Origin: CAUJGP01 sp964612425
Lineage (GTDB): Bacteria; Bdellovibrionota; Bdellovibrionia; Bdellovibrionales; Bdellovibrionaceae
NCBI GenBank assembly: GCA_964612425.1
Contig: CAZTDX010000038.1
Coordinates: forward strand, 1 to 34,366
Direction of reading: 5' to 3'
Length of the DNA stretch: 34,366 bases
The position numbers and the translations under genes were made by a program. Below, piece by piece: positions 1 to 8,222 of the stretch; within the stretch, counting starts at the first letter, position 1; each line of letters starts with the position of its first letter. Under the pieces are notes generated by a model. That model was not told where the DNA came from, made no database searches, and saw only the letters and a program-made list of their open reading frames with translations.

Positions 1-462
1 TTTTTAATTGTAATCCTTAGTTTTATAAATCCCATGACTATGGCTAAAAACCCTATTGATAAAGTGAAACCTCAAAGTACTCTTGAGCAGGAGAATAATA
101 GAAAACAATATGTTGGTCGTTGGTTAGGAGAAGAGAAAACCAAAGAGCAATCGATCCTGAAATGGTTAATGATTCGTCGAATAGATGGAGGTTACACTGT
201 AAACTTTAAGGAATTTAAAAATTCCAAAGTGATCTTTGAACAAACAGAAGCTGGCTACTGGGGAGTTGTTGGAGATATTTACTTTACTATGACTCGTGAA
301 GTATTAGTCGGCGAAAACTTTGTTCCATTGGATGTGACAAAGCCAGAATTTTATGATGCATACAAAATTCTAAAATTTGATGGTAAAATTATGCGTTACA
401 AATCTTTTGAACCAGCTAATGAGTTTCAAGTAGAAAAAATGTCTGATACATTTAAATTATAA
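1..462 (+). CDS. Secreted beta-rich protein, 5' end outside the window
   Basis: The frame is open to the first base of the window, so the gene is cut at its 5' end. The first ATG inside the window is at 34, but the 11 codons before it read FLIVILSFINP. Followed by MTMA, this looks like the hydrophobic core and cleavage site of a signal peptide, cut after MTMA at about base 45. The ATG at 34 is therefore probably not the start. The mature part is about 138 residues, with alternating aromatic and charged strands (GRWLGEE, LMIRRIDGGY, GYWGVVGDIYFT) and a closing strand ending KMSDTFKL. This recalls small lipocalin-like (calycin) domains, but no signature proves it. Function unknown. The basis is direct for the open frame and an inference for the fold. 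Confidence 0.7.
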   Translation, partial: FLIVILSFINPMTMAKNPIDKVKPQSTLEQENNRKQYVGRWLGEEKTKEQSILKWLMIRRIDGGYTVNFKEFKNSKVIFEQTEAGYWGVVGDIYFTMTREVLVGENFVPLDVTKPEFYDAYKILKFDGKIMRYKSFEPANEFQVEKMSDTFKL

Positions 463-554
463 CTATTATGTAATGATCCTATTTCAAAAAGAGAGCCTCC
501 TTCATGATTTAGACCCTCACCTTAAATATTACAGTGTGCTTTATCTTAATGAGA

Positions 555-583
555 CGTGGATCAAAATTGTTCATTGAGCCACG
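555..583 (+). terminator. Weak hairpin downstream of the first gene
   Basis: CGTGG (555-559) and TCAA (561-564) pair with TTGA (574-577) and CCACG (579-583) across one mismatch and a 9-nt loop. The + strand continues CTTTAAAATTT, a poor U-tract. It lies between two convergent genes, where a terminator is expected. Low confidence. Confidence 0.3.
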
Positions 584-597
584 CTTTAAAATTTAAA

Positions 598-1508
598 TTA
601 TCTTCTCAAAGATAAATCTTCATCACTGTCGTGTCCGTAAAAAATGTCAGACTGTATAGAACAATTTACCTCTGAACCATTGATTTTTGAATAAACAGTA
701 CAAAGTTCTTGTGAATGTGAACATTGATAGTCTGCACAAACTTCTTTTGAGCGTGAACATACATATTCTGAAAGGCTAATCGCTGATAAATTTAAATTGG
801 AGTGATTTTGAAAGCTAAATTCCACGGAGTAATCTTTATCACCCAATATTGGTTTTTCATATTTTTGCACAGAGGCTGGGTCAACAGTAGGAAGATAAGC
901 AATAAACACATCATCTTGAGACCAATCTCTCATTAAAATTGCTGCACTCTTTGTTTTAGGATGTTTAAAATCGGCATTGTATAGAGTTATTTGTTTTTCA
1001 ATCGTTTTTTCTTTATTATCTTTTTGTTTTGTTTTTACAATTAATTTCATTTTCATACTTTTTTCATCTATTTCTGAAAACTGAATGTCACAGACTCCTT
1101 TATTTTTCCAGTGAATGGGTTGATATTCTTTCTGACTTTTGCTTTTAATCAGTAACTTTGATAAAGTTTGCAGGTCAAAATAATAACGAGGCAAGTTTTG
1201 AGTTAATTGAGCGCTTTTTATAGCGCTAACTATATCAACATAATTAATCTCTCTATATTTCTTTTTGTCGTAGGGAAATGAGAACTGAGGGAGAGTAAAA
1301 TGGTTTTGAATTAAAAGTTGTGCTATCTCATCAACGGATAAGTTTTCCCAGTCTTTTAATAATTTATTAGTAAGATCTCTCACCTCAGCATAATCTTGTT
1401 GCAAAATAAGATCACTCAAAGGTTTTTCAGGGTAAGGTCTAAGACTACTTAAATGGTCGCAATATTTTGAAAAAATTAAACATTGAACTTTCAAATCGTA
1501 AAATTTTT
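598..1508 (-). CDS. C-terminal fragment of a frame-split secreted protein
   Basis: About 300 codons, open from just after a TAA near 1509. The only start is a TTG at 1494 without a Shine-Dalgarno, and the first residues (VQCLIFSKYCDHLSS) continue naturally from the upstream fragment 1445-1966, which lies one frame away. The product has a helical stretch with a motif QQDYAEVRDLTNKLL, a beta-rich middle, and a cysteine-containing tail (VCSRSKEVCADYQC). From memory, secreted Bdellovibrio proteins combine a 'MHELL.GI..LRF' segment with a following 'DYA.IR.LT..L' segment, and here these fall on the two sides of the frame break. I read both fragments as one broken or frameshifted gene. Function unknown. 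Confidence 0.55.
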
Positions 1509-1966
1509 ATTCCTATTAAAAGCTCATGCATAAGCACAATTGCTTCTTTTTTTATATCCATTTCAGGGCCATTGAGAAGTTTTTTGTCGACCCACACATC
1601 CTGATAATTCTGAAGGACTCCCTCTTGAGTCTCAATAGGAGCACCAACAGTTCCTTTGGGAAGAGGTTCAAAAGGCCCCTCAAGAAAATACCATGGTTTT
1701 GCTAAGATAAATTCGAATATATTTTTTAACCCGTAAGAAGAAGGATTTGAATTTTCCGCACCCATTTTTTCTAAAATAGGTTTTATAATCTGCTGATAGG
1801 CTGGAAATTCTGTCCTAGGATCTTTGAGAGAACTTTCTAATGGTTCCCCTTTATAGTAACTGCTTGCGCCACCACTATCTCTTGATTGTGAATAAGAAAA
1901 ACGACAAACAATCGTCAAGTAAATGGACATTAATATACTTGTACATCTAAATAAATTTAGTTTCAT
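1445..1966 (-). CDS. N-terminal fragment of a frame-split secreted protein
   Basis: The 173-residue product begins with a signal peptide (hydrophobic stretch about residues 9-22, likely cleavage near SYSQS). Its ATG is preceded by AAAGGAT, a good ribosome binding site. A segment near residues 143-157, VLMHELLIGIKILRF, resembles a recurrent motif of secreted Bdellovibrio proteins of unknown role; it is not the HExxH of metalloproteases. After FESS the frame runs into an unrelated short tail (FNFFKILRPFK) and stops, while the neighbouring +1 frame stays open to 598. A single-base difference anywhere between about 1447 and 1508, for example in the A6 run at 1470-1475, would join the two. The gene is divergent from the TIGR02147 regulator at 2118. 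Confidence 0.6.
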   Translation of the reverse strand: MKLNLFRCTSILMSIYLTIVCRFSYSQSRDSGGASSYYKGEPLESSLKDPRTEFPAYQQIIKPILEKMGAENSNPSSYGLKNIFEFILAKPWYFLEGPFEPLPKGTVGAPIETQEGVLQNYQDVWVDKKLLNGPEMDIKKEAIVLMHELLIGIKILRFESSMFNFFKILRPFK

Positions 1967-2092
1967 TTTCAGATCCTTTGTAAATTGTTAAGAGTGCATG
2001 AATTGTGCCTTCACGTTCTATTTACTTGAATTTAATGCTATGCGCTATTTCTATTTAGTAAAAAGTATACTGTTTTATTAATCAAATGGTAG

Positions 2093-2111
2093 AATATCTT
2101 TCTAAGATATT
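2093..2111. promoter_or_regulatory. 8-bp perfect inverted repeat before the TIGR02147 gene
   Basis: AATATCTT (2093-2100), a 3-nt spacer and AAGATATT (2104-2111) form a perfect palindrome ending 6 bases before the ATG at 2118, where a ribosome binding site would normally lie; no clear Shine-Dalgarno is present. It could be an operator for self-repression or a small hairpin limiting translation. That is inference. Confidence 0.4.
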
Positions 2112-2117
2112 AATAAT

Positions 2118-2930
2118 ATGAATATATTTGAATTTACAAATTTTAGAGATTTTTTAAGATTTACCATCCAGTCCTTTCCCAAAAAAGGCTATGGACAACT
2201 TTCAAAGTTAGCAAAGTATATGAAAGTTAATAGCGCCTATCTCAGCCAAGTGCTTCAAGAATCAAAGTCTTTATCCCAAGAGCAGGGCCTTATTGTTGCG
2301 AATTACTTCCAACTAGGAACTAGAGAAACAGATTATTTTCTTTTGCTCATCAATTACGATCGTGCAGGCACTCAAACTCTTAAAATTTATTTTCAAAACA
2401 AAATAAAACTAATGCAGGCACAGAATGAGGAGATTACAAATAGAGTTAAAGTTGATACAAAACTCAGCGAAGAAACAAAAGCCATTTTTTATACGGATTG
2501 GACTTACTCAGCGGTTCGCCAATGTACAGCGATTTCGCACCTCTCATCCATTGAAAAGATTGCGGAGTATTTATCTGTTCCAGCAAAAAGAGTTTCTGAA
2601 ATTCTGGAATTTTTGCTCGACTCAGGACTTTGTATTTCTGAAAATGGTCTTATCAAAATTGGCCATCGTAGAACACACCTGGAAGAATCTTCTCCCTATA
2701 AAAAAAACCACATTCAAAACTGGCGAGTTCGTGCGATAGATCAAGTCTATGATTCATGGGAAAATAAGCTTCATTATAGTTCTCCCATGACAATTTCAAA
2801 AAAAGACGCTAAAGAAATAAGAAAAATTATACTTCACATGATTGATAACATTAATGAAGTCGCTGATAATTCTCAATCAGAAGAACTGACTTGTTTTAAT
2901 GTTGATTGGTTTAAACTTCACAAATCATGA
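2118..2930 (+). CDS. TIGR02147 family regulator (DUF4423)
   Basis: The 270-residue product matches the TIGR02147 family from end to end. It starts MNIFEFTNFRDFLRF, then has a helix-turn-helix of the XRE/Cro kind at about residues 25-65 (LAKYMKVNSAYLSQVL). The family-typical FYTDWTYSAVRQCTAI follows at about residues 124-139, and then a winged-helix-like part (SVPAKRVSEILEFLLDSGLC). The length is normal. This family is abundant in Bdellovibrio and Fibrobacter and is thought to regulate transcription; its targets are mostly unknown. It faces away from a secreted-protein gene (1966), which is a candidate target. The ATG at 2118 overlaps the flank of a perfect inverted repeat (2093-2111). Confidence 0.88.
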   Translation: MNIFEFTNFRDFLRFTIQSFPKKGYGQLSKLAKYMKVNSAYLSQVLQESKSLSQEQGLIVANYFQLGTRETDYFLLLINYDRAGTQTLKIYFQNKIKLMQAQNEEITNRVKVDTKLSEETKAIFYTDWTYSAVRQCTAISHLSSIEKIAEYLSVPAKRVSEILEFLLDSGLCISENGLIKIGHRRTHLEESSPYKKNHIQNWRVRAIDQVYDSWENKLHYSSPMTISKKDAKEIRKIILHMIDNINEVADNSQSEELTCFNVDWFKLHKS

Positions 2931-3047
2931 AAAAAAATCTCGTAACTATTGCTGCTAATGGGCGAGAGCGATTAAATCGATTCTTAACCCGATATCATGA
3001 TTTCTTTACACAATTCGCTTTGTCAGCAAAATCTAAGAGTCGGAGCA

Positions 3048-3833
3048 CTAGATTACTTCAAGCTCACCAGAGGTTAAAACTTGGGTGAGCTTAACTCGCA
3101 ACTTTTGAACTGCCTGAGCATGTAGTTGCGAAACTCGACTTTCTGTCACGCGTAACACCTGTCCAATTTCTTTTAAGCTCAATTCTTCATAGTAATACAA
3201 TGAAAGAACCATTTTTTGACGTTCTGGAAGTTCGTCAATGGATTTTGCCACCACATCTTTAACTAATTTAATATTGAGTTGATTGAAGGGACTTGATAGT
3301 TTGCATCCTTCAAGAAGGTTCAGGATTGATTTCTTATCGTAGTCACTAAAGGTGGGAGTCTCGTCAATTGAAAGTAAGCTTACAGGCTTTGTCTGGTTAA
3401 TTAAATCGTGATACTGCTCTACAGATACACCAAGAGCCGTTGCCATTTCTTCTTCAGTAACCTCACGACCAAACTCAGCAGACAACTGAATTTGTTTACG
3501 GTCAATAAGCTTGGCTTTGTCTCGCACTGAGCGTGGAATCCAGTCTTGAGATCGCAATTCATCAAGAATTGATCCTCTTATTCTAAACTCGGCGTAAGTC
3601 TTGAATTTGTTATCGCGCGAAGGATCGTATTTTTCAATAGCGTCCATTAACCCAATCACACCTGCTGAAATTAAGTCATCCAACTCAATGTTTGACGGCA
3701 ACCGGACTGCGATCTTTTGAGCAATGAATCGAATTAAAGGAGAGTACTCCATGATGAGACGATCTTTTTGCTGAGGCGTTAAACGTGAAGGATCTTCTTT
3801 ATACTTCTTCAAAAGTGCCGAGTGCTTCGACAT
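3048..3833 (-). CDS. fliA: Flagellar sigma factor FliA (sigma-28)
   Basis: The 261-residue product is a three-domain sigma-70-family protein. Region 2 lies at about residues 22-95 (YSPLIRFIAQKIAVRLP, DDLISAGVIGLMDAIEKYDP, FKTYAEFRIRGSILDELR). Region 3 is at about 100-165 and region 4 at about 198-250 (ELPERQKMVLSLYYYEELSL, then the helix-turn-helix VTESRVSQLHAQAVQKLR). WIPRSVRDKA is typical of the FliA/WhiG group. It directs RNA polymerase to late flagellar and chemotaxis promoters. The start has a strong GGGGGAG ribosome site. It is the last gene of the flagellar operon, 77 nt after flhG, so it is probably made with the early/middle flagellar genes. No antisigma FlgM gene is visible in the window. 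Confidence 0.95.
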   Translation of the reverse strand: MSKHSALLKKYKEDPSRLTPQQKDRLIMEYSPLIRFIAQKIAVRLPSNIELDDLISAGVIGLMDAIEKYDPSRDNKFKTYAEFRIRGSILDELRSQDWIPRSVRDKAKLIDRKQIQLSAEFGREVTEEEMATALGVSVEQYHDLINQTKPVSLLSIDETPTFSDYDKKSILNLLEGCKLSSPFNQLNIKLVKDVVAKSIDELPERQKMVLSLYYYEELSLKEIGQVLRVTESRVSQLHAQAVQKLRVKLTQVLTSGELEVI

Positions 3834-3910
3834 TTAAACTCCCCCATATAACTAAACATTTATTATTTGAAGATACCATTATGAGACCAGAACTGAAAGT
3901 CCAAATAAAT

Positions 3911-4717
3911 TCATGCCAAACCTACAACCTGGGACCAAATAAACTGTAACCCTTTAGATTGATTGGCAGCTGTACGTTCGTCTAAAATTCTATCAGTGAT
4001 GACTCGAATTTTTTCTGCTACCTGGTGATGACTTTGGTCGCTCATAATGAGACGTCGATGCAAACCATTCTTTCTGAGAACTGCTTCGAAGGGAACGGAC
4101 CCCATATAATCAATACTAACATTTAAGAATCGATGGACTACATCTGAAAAGCGTTTAAAGAGAAGCAATCCTTCAGTGGCGTCTCGAGTAAAATTACACA
4201 CGATGGAGAATTTTTTTACTTTGTGATAAAGACTAAGAACCTTAATTAAAGCGTAACCGTCTGCAAAACTAGAGGGGTCCGAGGTGATCAAAATAATAGA
4301 TTGATCAACAGCTGCATTCAAATACAAAACATGATCGGCAATTCCAGGAGCTGTATCAACGAGTAAATAATCATATCTCTGAGAAAGTCCATCAATCACA
4401 TCCAGTAAATTTCTTTTTTCATAAGCGTTTAAGTGATTTATTTCAATGAGTCCACTACCACCAGGTATTAAGTCAACTCCTGGCATAACTGGTGTAACTG
4501 CTTCTTCAGGTGAAAGTTCTCCACGAATCACATCAACAATATTTTTACTTGTGTTAATACCAAATAAAACATGAAGATTGCCTAATCCAATATCTCCATC
4601 AAACAATAATACTCGTTTTCCTTTTAGAGAGAGGTCCTGTGCTATATTAGAAATAAGTGTGGATTTACCAACGCCACCTTTTCCCGAAGTGATACTTATA
4701 CTTTTCGCATTCCGCAT
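3911..4717 (-). CDS. flhG: MinD-like ATPase FlhG (FleN/YlxH), flagellar number control
   Basis: This MinD/ParA-type ATPase controls flagellar number and works with FlhF at the cell pole. The deviant Walker A SGKGGVGKS is near the N-terminus, with DGDIGLGNLHVLFG (switch I), DYLLVDTAPGI (Walker B/switch II) and TSDPSSFADGYALIKVL after it. I place the start at 4717, where AAAGGA sits 6 nt before the ATG. A longer reading from an ATG at 4732, directly after the flhF stop, adds MKGTL and has only GGAA upstream. About 268 residues, a little short for the family. No clear C-terminal amphipathic membrane-targeting helix was recognised, though the tail VIWSQVVGLA-like end (FIWSQVVGLA) is hydrophobic. 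It follows flhF without a gap, so the two are co-translated. Confidence 0.92.
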   Translation of the reverse strand: MRNAKSISITSGKGGVGKSTLISNIAQDLSLKGKRVLLFDGDIGLGNLHVLFGINTSKNIVDVIRGELSPEEAVTPVMPGVDLIPGGSGLIEINHLNAYEKRNLLDVIDGLSQRYDYLLVDTAPGIADHVLYLNAAVDQSIILITSDPSSFADGYALIKVLSLYHKVKKFSIVCNFTRDATEGLLLFKRFSDVVHRFLNVSIDYMGSVPFEAVLRKNGLHRRLIMSDQSHHQVAEKIRVITDRILDERTAANQSKGLQFIWSQVVGLA

Positions 4718-4732
4718 TAAAGTTCCTTTCAT

Positions 4733-6133
4733 TTACAATTCCAAGTTGGAAGTTAGAGTGGGATCGGAATATAACCCTACCAGTAAATCAATGACTCGCT
4801 CCTTCGTTGCTAACTCATAATCTTCTGGAATCTGAGGACCTATTCCAAAGGAGTGAAATGGTTTGCCCATGTAGGATTGAAAATTTAATAGTACACCATG
4901 TTGCGAGGATTCATCTAACGCCGTAAAAATAATGTCATCAAATCCAATGATAGAAAATCGCTTACCTAATTCAAGTGCATCTTGATCTTTGGCCGTTGCG
5001 GAAATAACTAAATGAACATTCACGCCAAGATAAGACGGTGGTAGCAATTTTTTTAGCTCTTGCATTTCATCAGTGACTCGAAAACGAACCCCTGGAGAAT
5101 CTACTAAAATTGTATCAAAGGAATTCATCTCTTGTGCAACCACATCCCAATCAGCAATGGAATTGATTTCCATAAAAGGAATATTTAAAATTTGACTGTA
5201 GATTTTCAGCTGCTCATTAGCACCCAGCTTGTGGTTATCTGTTGAGAGTATTGCAATTCGCTTTTGCTCTTGAAGTGCGAGTTGAGACGCTCGCTTTACC
5301 AATGTCGTTGTTTTGCCATGACCACCTGCGCCTATAAATACTTCTAGTTTAGATACTGTTGAATGTTGGCAAATAATTACATTCGACGCCAAGAACTGCG
5401 CCACCAATCCTTTTATTATCGATTTATTTTTAATTGGTTTTTGATTACCGAGTTGCTCTTGTACCGATTTTAAAATTTCCACAATCAAGGACTCGCTAAC
5501 TCCAGCTTGCTTTAATTTTTCAAAGGAATCGGACAACTCATATCGAAGGCCATATTCAGCACCCGGGTGTCCCTGAATCGGATTTTGCGAGATCATGGTC
5601 TGAGGAACAGGTTGAAAATTTTGAAAAATTTGTTTTATACTATCAAGTTCCTTTTGTATCGTCGTCATCGCTAAATCATTGGTCGAAGCTGTTGCTGAGT
5701 TTGATTGCTGAATCGCTTTCCAAGCTTTCTGTGCAGCAATTTTAAGTTTATCGTTAGCTCCATTGGGTGCTGCCACTGGCTCTACATCATCATGCATATC
5801 AATATATTTTTGGGCGCGTGGGGCCACTCCAGTTGTCGCTTTATTGGAGACTTTTGGTGCTGTCGCCCTTTCAATTAACTCTTTATGTGCCCTTGATGAG
5901 CCTTTATGAATTTTCTCCAACAATTCAGCAGGGAGTTTTGATTCTGCCATTTGCTTTTTCTTCAAGTTTAGCTCTTGAATAGCGGCCGTTATCTCTACAC
6001 TGCCTTCGCCAACCAAACCATAATTTTTACTGTTGTCACGTGCAGCGACAATAATAGCTTCTGGTCCCATCTCTCGCTTAATCATTTCAAGCGCTTCTTT
6101 CATCGAACGAGCTTCAAATTTTTTAACGACCAT
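4733..6133 (-). CDS. flhF: SRP-type GTPase FlhF, polar flagellum placement
   Basis: The 466-residue product has the FlhF layout: an N-terminal B domain (MVVKKFEARSMKEALEMIKR), a variable linker to about 190, the N domain at about 195-255 and the G domain at about 262-455. FlhF marks the pole where the flagellum is built and recruits the first basal-body parts. The G motifs are recognisable but altered: GAGGHGKTTT (268-277) for the P-loop, DNHKLGANEQL where DTYRIGAxEQL is usual, DSPG (345-348) for DTPG, and TALDE (404-408) for TKLDE. The end (FHSFGIGPQIPEDYELA) is normal. Its ATG overlaps the flhA stop by 11 nt and has GGAG upstream. Nucleotide specificity or turnover may differ from the studied homologues; that is inference. 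Confidence 0.93.
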   Translation of the reverse strand: MVVKKFEARSMKEALEMIKREMGPEAIIVAARDNSKNYGLVGEGSVEITAAIQELNLKKKQMAESKLPAELLEKIHKGSSRAHKELIERATAPKVSNKATTGVAPRAQKYIDMHDDVEPVAAPNGANDKLKIAAQKAWKAIQQSNSATASTNDLAMTTIQKELDSIKQIFQNFQPVPQTMISQNPIQGHPGAEYGLRYELSDSFEKLKQAGVSESLIVEILKSVQEQLGNQKPIKNKSIIKGLVAQFLASNVIICQHSTVSKLEVFIGAGGHGKTTTLVKRASQLALQEQKRIAILSTDNHKLGANEQLKIYSQILNIPFMEINSIADWDVVAQEMNSFDTILVDSPGVRFRVTDEMQELKKLLPPSYLGVNVHLVISATAKDQDALELGKRFSIIGFDDIIFTALDESSQHGVLLNFQSYMGKPFHSFGIGPQIPEDYELATKERVIDLLVGLYSDPTLTSNLEL

Positions 6134-8222
6134 TTCTTATCTCCACAATTGAAATTGATTTAACATTAACATCACTGGTGAGTTCGCTATGAGAAAGAAC
6201 AACCAACTGAGGTATAAACCGATGTGTTAGTTTAAAAATATGACGACGTGCTGTCGGACTCGTAAGAAGGATCGGTTGTCCGGCAATTTCTGGGTGCATT
6301 TCCACGGATTGCGCAATGGATGAAATCATTTTTGAGGCCGTCTGCGGGTCCATAACTAACTGCACACCCTGTTCTGTTTGCAGAAGAGAATTCGCAATCA
6401 ACTCTTCTAAGGAAGGATGGAGAGATAACACAGGAATGGTATTTTCTTCATTCCGGTATTTTGAAGTAATCGCTCGTGCTAAATTTTTTCTTACAGATTC
6501 AGTAAGCAGCTCTGTGTCTTTAGTTCTAGGGGCTTCGTCAGCTAATGTTTCAAAGATAGTCAATAGATCACGAACTGAAACTTGCTCTTTCAATAAATTT
6601 TGTAGAATTCGAACGACTGAGCCTAGTGGTAAAATATCAGGAATTAATTCTTCAACCACTTTCGGATGAGTTTTCTTAAAGTTTTCAACTAACTGTGACG
6701 TCTCTTGTCTACCCAATAACTCATGAGAGTGAGTTCGAATCATTTCAGTAATATGCGTGGCCATCACTGTTGGTAGATCAACAACCGTATAGCCAGAATT
6801 TTCAGCTTCATCTTTAAGTTGTGGTGAAATCCAAAGAGCATCCAATCCAAAGGCAGGCTCTTTAGTTTTAATACCAGCAATCGGCGAGCTTACCGTACCA
6901 GGGTCCATGGCTAATAAAGCATCCGGTCTTAATTCACCACCTGCAATTTTATTTCCCTTAATGAGGAGTCGATACTCGCCGGCTCCTAATTGTAAATTGT
7001 CTCTAATGTGAATACTGGGTACAACAATTCCTAAATCCAATGCAAATTGCTTTCGGATGGAAACAATTCTTTCAAGTAAATCCCCCGATTGATCGGAATC
7101 AACGATACTAATTAGGCCGTACCCGACTTCTAACTCTATCAAATCGAGAGGGAGCATGTTTTCAATATTTTCTTTCACCGGTGCTTTAGCCACTTCAGCT
7201 TCGGCTTGTCGTTTAACATCGGCTTGCTCTTTTTGATAACGATCAATAAGCCACGCAGTTCCACCCATAAATCCGCCCATAAGAAAAAACGGAAACTTTG
7301 GGAGACCCGGAACTAAAGCAAGTAAAAATAAAACAAATCCAGTGATGGCAATGGCTCTGGGATTTAACAAAAGTTGTTTAGCCATCTCGGTACCCATGTT
7401 TTCACCAGAGCGGGTGCTACGAGTGACAACAGTACCTGCGGCCGTTGAAATAATTAGTGCTGGAATTTGTGCTAATAAGCCTTCCCCGATGGTGAGCATG
7501 GTGTAGTTCTTAGCAGCCATAGCAATATCGAGATTTTTTTGTAAAACACCAATAAGTAAACCACCAACGATATTGACTAATGTAATAATAATACCCGCAA
7601 TCGCATCACCTCTCACAAACTTGCTGGCACCATCCATGGCCCCGTAAAAATCAGCTTCAGCTTCGATTTCTCTACGACGTTTGCGCGCCTCTGTCTCGTT
7701 GATCATTCCCGCATTCAAGTCAGCATCAATCGACATTTGTTTACCTGGCATTGCATCTAAGGTGAATCGAGCAGCAACTTCCGCAACGCGCCCAGCACCT
7801 TTTGTAATAACAACAAAGTTTATCACCACAAGAATGATAAATACAATAAAACCAATAACGTAGTTATTACCGATAACAAAGTTACCAAACGCATGAATCA
7901 CTGAACCTGCGGCATTTGCTCCTTCATGTCCTCTTGATAAAATCACCCGAGTGGTGGCCACGTTAAGTGCTAAACGAAATAGAGTTGTTATTAATAAGAG
8001 CGAAGGAAACACACTAAAATCAAGAGCTTTTGTAACATAAATTGAAATCAGTAAAATTAAAATGCTCGAAGCTAGTGAAAACGTTAGGGCAACGTCAATT
8101 AAAAACGATGGCATTGGAATGATCATCACAGCCATTATCGCTAAGAGACCGAATGCGATAAGTAGATCCAAATTCTTAGAATACTTTTCAAAGCGTTTGA
8201 GGAATTGGAAAATTTGCTCCAT
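6123..8222 (-). CDS. flhA: Flagellar export gate protein FlhA
   Basis: The 699-residue product is of normal length for FlhA, the nonameric proton-driven export gate of the flagellar type III secretion system. Residues 1 to about 330 hold the membrane segments. Between them is the FHIPEP signature region (RFTLDAMPGKQMSIDADLNAG, continuing KRRREIEAEADFYGAMDGASKFVRGDAIAG). The cytoplasmic domain from about residue 350 binds late export chaperones (LELEVGYGL-like ELEVGYGLISIVD, then the platform ending NGR). The start codon overlaps the flhB stop as TAATG, which implies coupled translation. It overlaps flhF by 11 nt at the other end. No unusual residue was noticed. Confidence 0.97.
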   Translation of the reverse strand: MEQIFQFLKRFEKYSKNLDLLIAFGLLAIMAVMIIPMPSFLIDVALTFSLASSILILLISIYVTKALDFSVFPSLLLITTLFRLALNVATTRVILSRGHEGANAAGSVIHAFGNFVIGNNYVIGFIVFIILVVINFVVITKGAGRVAEVAARFTLDAMPGKQMSIDADLNAGMINETEARKRRREIEAEADFYGAMDGASKFVRGDAIAGIIITLVNIVGGLLIGVLQKNLDIAMAAKNYTMLTIGEGLLAQIPALIISTAAGTVVTRSTRSGENMGTEMAKQLLLNPRAIAITGFVLFLLALVPGLPKFPFFLMGGFMGGTAWLIDRYQKEQADVKRQAEAEVAKAPVKENIENMLPLDLIELEVGYGLISIVDSDQSGDLLERIVSIRKQFALDLGIVVPSIHIRDNLQLGAGEYRLLIKGNKIAGGELRPDALLAMDPGTVSSPIAGIKTKEPAFGLDALWISPQLKDEAENSGYTVVDLPTVMATHITEMIRTHSHELLGRQETSQLVENFKKTHPKVVEELIPDILPLGSVVRILQNLLKEQVSVRDLLTIFETLADEAPRTKDTELLTESVRKNLARAITSKYRNEENTIPVLSLHPSLEELIANSLLQTEQGVQLVMDPQTASKMISSIAQSVEMHPEIAGQPILLTSPTARRHIFKLTHRFIPQLVVLSHSELTSDVNVKSISIVEIRNGR

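Noticed and set aside
1516..1545. MHELL segment as a zinc-protease HExxH motif
   Set aside because: The sequence reads HELLIG, so the second histidine is missing.
2425..2739. Open frame inside the TIGR02147 gene
   Set aside because: It is in another frame of a well-supported gene, lacks a ribosome site and has no recognisable protein features.
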